DNA of 64,000 nucleotides from Mesodorylaimus sp. YZB2_4. Lineage: Eukaryota > Nematoda > Enoplea > Dorylaimida > Dorylaimidae. The stretch covers positions 806,001-870,000 of the forward strand of contig JASANH010000647.1 in NCBI GenBank assembly GCA_030248295.1, in the 5' to 3' direction. The notes under the pieces are model-generated. The model was given only the letters and a program-made list of their open reading frames with translations, ran no database searches and had not been told where the DNA came from. The position numbers and the translations under genes were made by a program. Below are positions 35,253-46,000 of the stretch, one piece after another; within the stretch, counting starts at the first letter, position 1; each line of letters begins with the position of its first letter.

Positions 35253-38200
35253 TTAGTGGGCCAATCCATGATTCAAGGTGCGGACGCCATCCCCGTTCAA
35301 CAACGGCGTGCTAGCCGCCTTCTTCAAACATTCCAACTTGGCCGTGGTTTGCGGCGTCAGTGTCAATATTTTCTCTTGTTCCCACGGGAATTCCGCGTGA
35401 CCGAAGTGACCATTCTCAGCGGTCTGCTCGTAGATCGGGCGTTTCAGATTCAAGGACCTAAAGATACACAACCTATGCACCGTCTACGTACTCGTGTTCC
35501 AACATTCCTATTCAGCCGCATTAGTCGAAGATGCGCTACTTGACCCAGGAAACTATCGGGTATCGGATACTATCGCCAAAACTATCTGCGACCCCTTACT
35601 TCATGATCATTCCAGGACGCAAGTCGAAATTGGCCTCAACCACCTCCAACAACTCCTTTTCCGACAAGTGCGACGTGCCATACGAGAAGACGGATATAGC
35701 CAGCGGCTTGGCAACTCCAATGGCGTACGAGATCTAAAATAAATAAAGTTAAAGTAGCCACGAAAAAAGAATGACTACTTGCACTTACTTGCACGAGGCA
35801 TCTCTTGCACAAGCCTCCCTTCACCAACGATTTGGCGATCCAACGGGCTGCGTAGGCGGCAGATCGATCGACCTTGGTTGGATCTTTTCCCGAAAATGCG
35901 CCACCTCCGTGAGCGCCCCAGCCCCCATAGGTGTCGACGATGATTTTACGACCAGTCAGGCCGGAGTCGCCCATCGGGCCTTAAATCCGTGTATACAGAC
36001 AGATCAATGCTAGCTTTGACTTAAGGTACTTACCACCAACCACGAACGTTCCGCATGGATTCAAATGGTAAACGGTGTTGTCGTCCAAAAGATGGGCGGG
36101 AACGACCGCCTTGATCACATGTTCCATCAGATCCTTTCTCAACTGATCCAAGGATACATCAGGAGAGTGCTGGGTCGAGATGACAATGGTGTGCACGCGG
36201 ATTGGAACGCAGGCGCCGTGTTTAAAACGATATTCGATTGTGACCTGAGACACGACACAGGTGTAAAACACAAGCCAACGAAAACACATGTTTAACTAAC
36301 TTGGGTCTTTGAATCGGGCCAAGCCCACCACAGAGTGCCGTCATGGCGAAGATCTCGCAAACGACGGTTCAGCTGGTGGGCAAACATCAGCGTCATGGGC
36401 ATGCATTCTTCGGTTTCGTTTGTGGCATATCCGAACATCAAGCCCTGAAACGAGATTACGAGTTAACGTGCCTGTTAGCTGATGCCGATCTAACTTGAGA
36501 CGGCCCCTCGTCTTTCACCAGTCTTTTAAATTCACAATCAGTCCATCTGTTCACTCACAAGCATACAATTGAAGCTAAGTTTCCACGATAGTCAATAATC
36601 CTAATGCCGAGGCCGTGGCAGATATCTTAGCAACGTAGACAATGTGCATCACGCTACCTAGCAATCGCATCCTGGCAACTGCCTGTTGCTATGCTATACA
36701 CGTGTTGAACTTTTCCATTATTCAATGCGCCCATGTGTCTGTTAGTACACTGCTGGCATGAGCTATTCATACAAAAGCACGCCTAAATCCACGCTGGCAC
36801 CAATTTCTTATCAAAAGCCAGCCTCCGTGCCCCTGGTCGGCAAACCTTCAACTAATTCGTATAGATGCCCAAATAGGGTATTTACCTGTTTGGCCAGTTG
36901 CCTACCATCGTTCGCAAAGTACACTCAACCTGCTCTCACAATCAGTGCTGTTAACCGTTTTATGATCTTATAGCGCTGCCAAGGTGGGAACACTAGCCGA
37001 CTGAACAAACACAAACACGAGTAATATAGGCGGTCAGCCGATACTAAACTCCTACGCACATAACTCACCGGTTATTTCTGTGTACTCTACAGCTGCCACT
37101 TTTATGCTTTTATCAGCCGCTTATTACCGACAGTATTTCCGAGGCAAAGAAACTATAGCTGGAAAGAGGCCACATTTGGAGAACTCATTGATAGGCCCCA
37201 GACTGCCATACACAAACTCACCTGGTCACCAGCGCCGATGTCCTCTTCTGCTCGGTTACGATGAACACCCGCGGCGATTTCAGGAGCCTGTTGCTCCAAA
37301 GCGACCAAAACGTTGCACGTTTTGTAATCAAACCCTACAAGAACTGATGTTAGCTCCCGTGAATAAGGCTCTTTCGAAAGGACTCGCCTTTCGAACTATC
37401 ATCATAACCAATCTTTTGCACTACACGGCGCACAAGCTGTTGATAGTCGATATTAGCCGAACTAGTAATCTCGCCCAAAAGCATGACCATACCCGTCTTC
37501 GTTACTGTCTCTGTAAAAAAAGTAACGGTGAAAGAACGGGCATGGCCGATGCTGCTGCGAGCCGTCGTCTACGACGGCGACTGAGCGGCACCGGCTGTCG
37601 AGTGATCATCAACGATTGATCTGGAAAACTGCGTAAAAAACAGTTATGCGCCGACTACCTGCATTGGTGTGGCCAACAGAACACCCGCGCTGCATACGTC
37701 CTCAACCTAGGTGATTGGTTAGTCATCCCCAGAACAGACTATCTGTCCCAATTGATAGCATAGCCCTAGCAGTTACCGCAAGCCACTTTGGCATTCGGAT
37801 CGATCTTCAAGTGGGCGTCCAGTACGGCATCGCTGACTTGATCGCACATTTTATCTGCGTGAAAGAAGAACCCGTCAACCTAAGAGTAACCTTTGGACAC
37901 TCAAATCCTTCTCGCAATCGCTGTACAAAGTCCAGGTTCTGGTGGCGTGATGCGGTGCGAGATACGCCAGCATGAGACAATATAAGATTGCATCGCTCTT
38001 ACGCACACGTCACAGAACGAGTACGAGCAAGGCTGTTTTAATTCACGAGAATGCACCAGACGTAGACTGCGTAAAAACGGGCGATGCCCGGATTCCCCCA
38101 TTTTCGTAACCGTCTAACATTTATCATCATTCTACCGTACAATTATAATTAGCTTCATATGCTGGTACGGAAACTTATGATTGATGCAAAAACTAGTGTC

Positions 38201-38574
38201 AAAGTCCGTCAAAAACCAGCCGACCTTACTAGGCGACACGGAGGCTTAAAACCTGATAACACTCTTTCTTGACAGGAAAAAATAAAACATAAATGAGTAG
38301 AAAGCTAAATACTTTTACATCAAGTATTTAAATTCTACATAGGCCTGTTCTACATCACCATTTCATTCGGGAATTTAACTATTATTGCACCAGAACACAA
38401 GTACCTAGAAGAATCTGCTTCCTTACCTGGATGCCCCACGCTGACACTTTCCGACGTGAACAAAAACGTTTCGCTTTGTCCGGCTTGATCGGGCGAATAC
38501 ATGTCACCATTGGCTGGTGCATTCAGCGACGAGGAGACGGAATGGGTCAAATCGTGATCTTGAACAACAGGCAT
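35253..38574 (-). CDS. S-adenosylmethionine synthase (methionine adenosyltransferase)
   Basis: Makes S-adenosylmethionine from ATP and methionine in the cytosol. Nine exons (minus): 38574-38427, 37854-37777, 37510-37388, 37334-37222, 36444-36301, 36244-36034, 35979-35789, 35733-35600, 35457-35253, sum 1347 bases (448 aa). Key blocks: [17 protein letters not shown] (ATP site His), [58 protein letters not shown] and [19 protein letters not shown] (phosphate loop). The tail after the conserved GHAEFPWE is about 40 residues longer than in the human enzyme. SVGHP replaces the common GEGHP. The intron after exon 3 uses a GC donor (AAAG|GCGAGT at 37387-37386), needed to keep frame. Confidence 0.97.
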
Positions 38575-39728
38575 GATGAAATCGAGTTTTCTTGACGTAG
38601 ATTTCGTCAAAGTAAAGCGAATTTCAAAGAAAGATATTCAAAGATATCTTTAAATGATCGAGTAAAACAAAAGCACTTGGAATCTTCTCGAAAAATTTGC
38701 GAGCGAAACGTACAGAAACACCGCAGCGAACGACTTTTCAGTCGAATGGCAAATGACGACTAACAAAATAAACTACCGACTACTCGATCGTGCAACAGAC
38801 GAAAATGGTGCGCACACTTGCCACACAAGCAACGAGATCACGTGACAAAAGATTAGCCAATCACAGTAAAGCTAGGTGCGGTGCAGAATTACAGCGACAC
38901 CTGGCGGCGTACGGTACTAGGCAGGAAACAGGTTTGTACTTACGGAGCCTGTTTTATATAAAATGTGCGGCGTACGCAATGACTGATGAAATTGCGTAAG
39001 CCATCTGGTGGGTGCAGCTTTTTCTAGTAAATTTATCTGCGACTAGAATCAACATTTTTGTTAAATGAGTGGAAAGGTCCACCCCATGACTGTATTGCAA
39101 GTGGTCTGCACTATTTCATCATCATCGTACCTGTCAACAAATTCCTGACACTTTTTTTAGTCGTGACTGATGAAACTGGAGAGCAGAGAACACAAAAAAG
39201 TGGAATCGTGCCTGCGTGGGCGGACTACCAGCCAAATAGGAGATGCATCCATGATGCGTACAGTCGAAGCAGATAAGTGCAATCCACCAGAACAACCCCC
39301 TTCAGTAACAGGATCTTCCAAGGGAAGACTGCGCCAGTATGATAACAGGAGCAGGATGGTAACACGTGAACGGCAGTTTGGCAGAGCAGGAAGGCCCTTT
39401 GACTGTTGATTGATTAGGGAATACAGCAAGCCAAGTACAGTACGTCAACACAAACGGGAAGATTGTGCAAGCGTAAAAAGGTGGCGTTCATGTGACAGCC
39501 CCCAGCACATGCAGGAACAGTCAACCATTGGCGCGGCTTGTTTTGACGTCTTGCCGCCTCGTGTAAAAGAGAAGGTCCGATGATCCTTTATCACAAACCA
39601 AGCCTTGGCGGACAAGAGGTCTGGTTGGCAAGAAGCATGTTTGTTGCTGATTCCTAAGCTCGCAGTTATCACAATGCTTTTCGTCCTTGTGCGTACGTCA
39701 GGTGAAAAATAGCTGACCTTACCATCTT
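38575..39728. other. Upstream region of MAT
   Basis: No supported gene. It should hold the MAT promoter and 5' UTR on the minus strand. Confidence 0.4.
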
Positions 39729-39891
39729 TCTGAGGCCTTCGTGATGTTGACCATTTCCTAATTGGAGTCAAACTGGAAGCATCCCGCAGTCCTTCCTTTT
39801 GGTCCGTGTCTTTGGAAAGAATTGGCGAAGCGATATGTTCAGAATACGCGAAGCTGAACGACACCCCGCTGGGTCCCGTCTTCCGGTCCAT
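39729..39891 (-). CDS. Possible first coding exon of an unrecognised gene
   Basis: A minus-strand frame starting MDRKTGPSGVSFSFAYSEHI and ending at a donor-like GATG|GTAAGGTC at about 39728. It is rich in Ser, Lys and Arg. I found no second exon. It starts 115 bp from the oppositely oriented gene at 40007, which would make a head-to-head pair. Weak support. Confidence 0.3.
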
Positions 39892-40006
39892 TAGACCCTC
39901 GTGACTCGGTCAGCTAGATAAGCTCGAGTTACAATCGCAGACTTATAAGCTCTTGGAACGTGTGAGGAGACCTGACTCCTCGGAGACACATCCCTAAACT
40001 TGAAGA

Positions 40007-40762
40007 ATGGTGGCACCCAGTGCACCGCATCCGGACACCCAAAACTCGGACTCCGATGACCACGCTTATCGGCCGAACTATTTCGAAAGCTTGGCTCGAC
40101 TTGCAGCCGTTATCGCCAAGTGGAGAAAGAAAGCGTTGAGCCGTAAGACGTCTCGCAAACATCAGGCCCAACCTGCTCGTCGTCTCCAACGTCAACCTTC
40201 CCGAAGACAAAGTATCTTTCATCGATCCAGCAGTGGTCAGTCAGTTATTGACCAGGTGCAGATGAAAAAAAAGATCAGTCGGGTCCGACCACTCGAATTG
40301 GATGATTTAAAGGCGAAAAAGGCCGCCGTAAGTTTCGAATGGTAAATGTTGTCTTACATAAATGCTATTTTTGACTCTTTTCAGGCTGCCGTACAAATTC
40401 AACAGATCCATCCCCAATCGTTCACCCGACGCTTAGCTTTTAGCGATACCAGCACCAACAGCCCCGCTTCATCGTTCTACAATGACTACAGGTCAAATCT
40501 ATTAGCTAAGGTGGCCACTGTCAGCATTTTGGTCGTTACAGCATTGCTTTTCATCATATTTGCTGTGAAAAATAGGCAAATCGATCGCTTAACGCAAGAA
40601 ATTTATGAAAAGATGGCCGAAGCTGAAAAGAAAACGCAGCAAGAACATCTTGACGCGCTTGGAGTGATTGTTACGGCCAGTGATACTCTCGGAACTGCTT
40701 CTAATCTGCGCACAAGTATTTTTACCGTGAACAATACTTTCAGCACTAATCTATCCGAGTGA
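40007..40762 (+). CDS. Single-pass membrane protein of unknown function
   Basis: Not recognised. Exons 40007-40327 and 40385-40762 give 251 codons in frame. The first about 130 residues are hydrophilic and strongly basic (KWRKKALSRKTSRKHQ, RRLQRQPSRRQ). One transmembrane helix follows (VATVSILVVTALLFIIFAV). Then come about 65 residues with a short Lys/Glu-rich, coiled-coil-like part (MAEAEKKTQQEHL) and an Asn/Thr/Ser-rich end with an NNT glycosylation site. There is no signal peptide, which suggests a type II protein with a cytosolic basic N-terminus. Membrane topology is inference. Confidence 0.65.
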
Positions 40763-40945
40763 TACCTACAGTACGAGGATGTAAAGTAGTGTAAAGTGCA
40801 TGTGCGTAGTAAAGTGATGCCTGCATTACAGCCCTCACTTTACAGTGCGGAGTGCTCGGCCCAGGTGGGAGGGCAATCATTGCTGAGGCTGTCTCGACAG
40901 GGTGCCGTGAAGTTCAGCTGTCCAATGTGATGTGAGGGAGTTGCG

Positions 40946-42055
40946 ATGGGGAACCGTGTGACAGGATTCTTGTTGACGTACTTGGCTCTGATGGCTTCTC
41001 GAATGATAATTGCTCAAAATAACGGCGAACTTAGCTGCGTCTGCCGAGGGAACAATAGATGCGATGGACCAGAAGTGTGCACCAATGCCACTTCCTGCTA
41101 TTTCTTGTCCGTCCAAGTGGACGAAACCGAACATTGGACTACAAGCGGGTGTTTGACGAAGGAAATCGAGAAAGAAAATGTTGGATACGAGTATGATGAC
41201 ATGATGTTTTCCATGTTCTAATAGCTGCCAACACTCCTATTTTAGCCTCACTATCGTGTCCATTCGTGCCGGTCTGGCGTACATTGCTCTCTTTCGATGT
41301 ACGAGTGACCGGTGCAACGACCCAAACGACCTCTGGTCGAAGATGGGACTCGGCAAGGATTGCTCTTTCCCATTGCACGGAGATAACATAAATATCGAAT
41401 GGGATCAGGACAGGTCCATGTTGGACAACGTTACCAAGTGGTGCCCCGACTGCGAAAATCCCTCGCCCGATCAATCCATGCCCAGATCGAATCAAAGTTT
41501 GTGCGAGTGGCTTGAATCCATGCGAAACGAAACCCCTTCCTCGATGATCACTACCACACCGGCCTTGAGTGAGGAAAAGTTTAGAAACTGATATTTTTAC
41601 TAGCTGTAAAATTTCTAATTTAGCTCTGGTAGTCCAGACACACATGATCATCAGCGCAGCCATTCTGGGCCTCTTCTTCGTGCTGGGCCTGGTGCTGTCT
41701 ATCGTCGAGTTCTTGAAAGCTAGGAAGCTCAAGAGCGCGAAACCGAGTAAGTAAACAAACAGTTCTAACGAGTTACGGTTGCAAACTTCCAAGTTTAGGC
41801 AAACCGAGGCCAGCCCAACGAGAAATCAAGTTGGCATCGCCCATGACATTCATCGGCACCATGAAACCACCGTCGCCTGAAGAAAACGCCAAAGACGCGG
41901 CATCGGCCAGCGGAAAGAAAGAGCCCAAATCGGCTGGTAAGAGCACCTCGACGAAAGGCGTTGCACCGTCTGCAAAGGAGGGGACGAGCAAGAGCAAAAC
42001 GCCGGAAAAAACGAGCGGCAAGGACAAGTCATCAGTAAAATCACCAAAGAAGTGA
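40946..42055 (+). CDS. Type I membrane protein with Cys-rich, activin-receptor/three-finger-like ectodomain
   Basis: Exons 40946-41190, 41246-41568, 41624-41746 and 41799-42055 sum to 948 bases (315 aa). A signal peptide (MGNRVTGFLLTYLALMA) is followed by a Cys-rich domain: LSCVCRG, CDGPEVC, ATSCYF, GCL, then FRCTSDRCNDP, which resembles the closing CC..D.CN of three-finger/TGF-beta receptor ectodomains. A second Cys cluster follows (KDC, WCPDC, LCEW), with N-glycosylation sites (NVT, NQS, NET). One transmembrane helix (IISAAILGLFFVLGLVLSIV) leads to a Lys/Ser/Pro-rich tail of about 100 residues with no kinase. It could be a decoy or adhesion receptor; that is inference. The 5' gene at 40007 is 184 bp upstream in the same direction. 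Confidence 0.75.
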
Positions 42056-42148
42056 ATTCGACACCGCTCTTGGATCTGCCTTCTACATTTTTTTTTATGC
42101 TGTCTCATTCTAACAAGATGGAGATTTATGTTAGGTTTTTGTACTGCC

Positions 42149-42154
42149 AATAAA
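42149..42154 (+). terminator. Poly(A) signal AATAAA
   Basis: AATAAA, 94 bp after the stop of the gene at 40946-42055, in the expected place for its cleavage signal. Confidence 0.6.
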
Positions 42155-43042
42155 GTGGACAGAGAGTAAACAGATTCGGAATTTCATCAATTTAAAATTC
42201 GCGCGCTTTTGTGTCGAGTGCATTTGCCATAAGAAGTCAATGATCTGCACGCGTGCGAGGAGCTTGGGTGGCGTGGATCTGGATCCTGGCGGGGATCGAG
42301 GTAGGGCTGATATCTCTTGATATTCGATCGGGCATTATCTCTCTGAACTGGGGTCCTGATCAATAAGTTTGTAAGCCTGTCTGAAATAAATAAGATGGGA
42401 AAGGAGTTAGCGCAGACCTAGATGAAAATAGTTACCAGGAGACCTTTGCCTGTTTCAAATGCTGGCATCAAAATTGCGCAAATTGGTATACTGTAGGCCT
42501 TGGTGGTGTGTTGGCAGGCTAGCTTTTGGTTACCACGAGTCTTCGGTTAGGTTGGAGAGCGTTGCTTGTTTGGCGATCTCGACCTGGATTTTCGACTTTC
42601 GATTTTCTCGATCAACTTTGCAAAATTCTGTTTTAATAGGCGAGGTTTTTGGATTTGTGCCTATCCCTTTCTATTATGTATGGGCCTAATTAGCCAGGGT
42701 GCCTAAATAACGCTACAGTATGTAGCCAGTTAATGCTCCTATGCCTGCCTCTTGCCTCCTGTTGACTACAGGGGGCTAGTAAAGCCAAAAAATGCCATGA
42801 CCTATTCCTGCCCTACCCAATGACCAGCTGAAATACCCAGTCATTGTCCGTCCGTTCGTCCCAGTAGCCCTATTGCACCTGTGCGAAGTAGTAGGCCTTT
42901 ACAGCTGACCTGTCTTCGTTTTAGGTTTAGAAATTATATTCTGTTGAGTCGACCAGAAGGCAAGTTCGCCCAGGGAAGTTGGACGTGATCCGGTTCGCGA
43001 GCACACGGTTTTTTGGAAGATAAGAGTGAAAACGGAAAGAAA
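42155..43042. other. Intergenic stretch before XRN1
   Basis: No supported gene; should hold the XRN1 promoter. Confidence 0.4.
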
Positions 43043-46000
43043 ATGGGCGTACCGAAGTTTTATCGCTGGATAAGCGAGAGGTATCCATGTTTGAGCGAAA
43101 TTGTGAAGGAAAATCAGGTAAGTCTCGGTCTTACGCTTATCGTTAAACGGATGGGTATTGACTAACGAGTAGCCATCTTATGAAGAGGGTTGGCGGTTCT
43201 TGAGCTGTAGAGATCTTATGTTCGGAGTTGGGTGCTCTATCTGTAAGTATGTTTCGTCTGTGAGAAGGTAATATCTGGTTGGTCAATTGATACGCGCCTC
43301 CAGGCGAGACAGAAACTCGTCGGGTTGATGTCTCTGGCTCCTATGGCTAGGAGGCCTGTCTGTATAAGTCCTTTCCCTCCCTTACTGTTAGAAGTGCCAG
43401 TGGTCTATAATCGGGCTGCTGGGAGACTTATTAGTCAGAAATCTGGGATATTCGAAAGACTGAAGAAAACCATGCGTACCCTGGATCGAAAATTCGGTTC
43501 GGAACTTCTCAATGCCAGCCACTTCTAATCTTCGTATTCGATTTCAAAGACCTCTTGGTCGAAATGCGATAATACCGTCAGAAATTTCCCTCCCTTCTAA
43601 TAAACCTAATATTTTTCAGATACCCGAGTTTGACAATCTGTATCTGGACATGAATGGAATCATTCACACGTGCTCTCATCCGAACGACGATGATCCGCAT
43701 TTTCGAATTACTGAAGAACAAATTTTCCGTGATATTTTTCGATACATCGAGGTAAATAAATCTGAGAGAAGTCAGACTTGATCCCGCCTTTGAAATTTTT
43801 GTTACCAACGCATTTTTCAGGTTTTATTCCGCATCATCCGCCCGCGCAAGGTGTTCTTCATGGCCGTTGACGGTGTGGCTCCGAGAGCTAAAATGAATCA
43901 ACAACGCGGTCGTCGTTTTATGTAAGTTGTGGGTTTTCACGAATATTTTCTATCCATTTTGCCTTAATGATGAGAAAAACCCGTCGCTCGAATGTTCTCT
44001 GTGGGTGACCAATACCATCTTTCGTCTGAGTGCCCAAAAAATTTTCGCCTGGAACACTGATCCTGTGATTTCTTATGAACGGAACCTTATCATTTTAGGT
44101 CTGCTCGAACTGCGCAGGAACTAATCGAACAAGCCAAAAAGAAAGGTGAAACATTACCAAGCGAAGAACGTTTCGATTCGAATTGTATCACGCCAGGTTT
44201 GGTCTTTGTGTTTAATGCCGAAGCATTATCTTGAGCAATTGCGAGATTTCAGGGACAGCTTTCATGGCGAAGCTCCATGAGCAATTGAAATACTTTGTAA
44301 ACATGAAGATTACGACCGACGATATGTGGCAAGGAATCAGAATTTATTTGTCCGGTCACGATGTGAGATGAAAATTTTTATCGTCTACTGAAGATAACCA
44401 CGCATTTTTCATTTTTTCAGGTACCTGGCGAAGGCGAGCATAAGATCATGGATTTCATTCGCTACGAACGTTCTCAACCAGGCTACGATTGTTATACCCG
44501 CCATTGTCTGTACGGTTTGGACGCCGATTTGGTAAGGCTCGTCTAGTTGTGGTCTTGGTTACTGTCCTAATTTTGTTCATACCCCATTTTTAGATAATGC
44601 TTGGCTTATGTTCGCACGAGCCTTATTTTGCTTTATTGCGTGAGGAAGTTAAATTTGTTCGGCCTTCAAAGAAGAATAGCCAGCGGTAACTAGGGCAGGA
44701 AGTTATTCTCAAACAAAAATAAAGCTTCTAATTTTGCAGCACTTCCAACGCGGAACAGACGACGTTTCATTTGCTTCACTTGTCGCTGTTACGCGATTAC
44801 ATTGGAATAGAATTTGGTAGTGCAAAGGTAAGGGTGTGGATTCATCGGCGAAGTGTAGGGTTATGAGGCCAGTGAGGATACAATGCACCACGCCGAGATT
44901 TCTTGCGGATCAACACCATCTAATAACTGAGGCTATCACAAACTGGCTGCAATGCCACTACACCTTTTGAGGGACTGCTGGATTGAAATCAATTTTTTTA
45001 AGGAAAATCTCCCGTTTGAATTCGATTTGGAAAGTATAATTGACGATTGGGTTTTGATGGGCTTCTTAGTTGGGAATGATTTTATTCCGCATTTACCGAA
45101 CTTGCATATTCATGCAAACGCGTTGCCAACTTTGTACAAAGCGTATAAAAAGGCGCTGCCTGAATTGGGCGGTAAGAAAATACACGCTTTTTCAAAAGTT
45201 CAGGTTTAAGTGCACGGTTTTTTAGGGTATATTAACGAGAAGGGGTATCTGAATTTGGCGAGGTTCGAAAAATTTCTGACGATTTTATCGCAGTTCGACC
45301 GAGAATTCTTTGAAGACGAATACGAAGATTATAAATGGCTGGAATCGAGAAGTTCGAAACCGAATTTTCCATCCAGGGTAAGAATGGTGGTGATGGTTGA
45401 GGTAGGACTTTTATGGGATCGCTAAATGATGATAAAATGCACCACGCTGAAATTTGCTGTGGAAAAACCGCATACACCACACCGATATATCTGATCGGCG
45501 CGTCTTCGACTGTAGGGAGGGACCTTATTGAGATTTTGCTTGCTATGCTGATTATATTTGGCAGGATATTCGAAACAATGTGCAAAGAATAGTTGTCGGT
45601 GGATGTCGACCGAAGGAGCTGGTTCCGTACACTGATAGCGAGTCGGAACTGCAATGTTCAAACGGTGAGGAGTTGGCGTCGTCTAGTGGCGCAGTGACGC
45701 AGCCGAAAGAACGAACTGGGTCGACGGACAGCGATGATATTTTGCGTATGCCCGACGAACTGCAAGATTTGATTCGGCGTTCGAATGCTGGTATCAAAAA
45801 TAGCGATACGAGCGGAGATGAAGATGACAAGGAGGATGTGAAATGTGCTGCCGTCGTCGACTACGAGTGTCAGGACGATGAGGACAGCGATACGTGGTCG
45901 CCGGATATGGAAAAGAAATTCAAGCAGTTCAAAAGCGATTATTATATGAGCAAGATGCGATTCGACCATATCACGCCGTATGTCTAATTTCAATGGTATT

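Noticed and set aside
37080-37619. Plus-strand open frame of 179 codons
   Set aside because: Antisense of MAT exons; conserved coding is on the minus strand.
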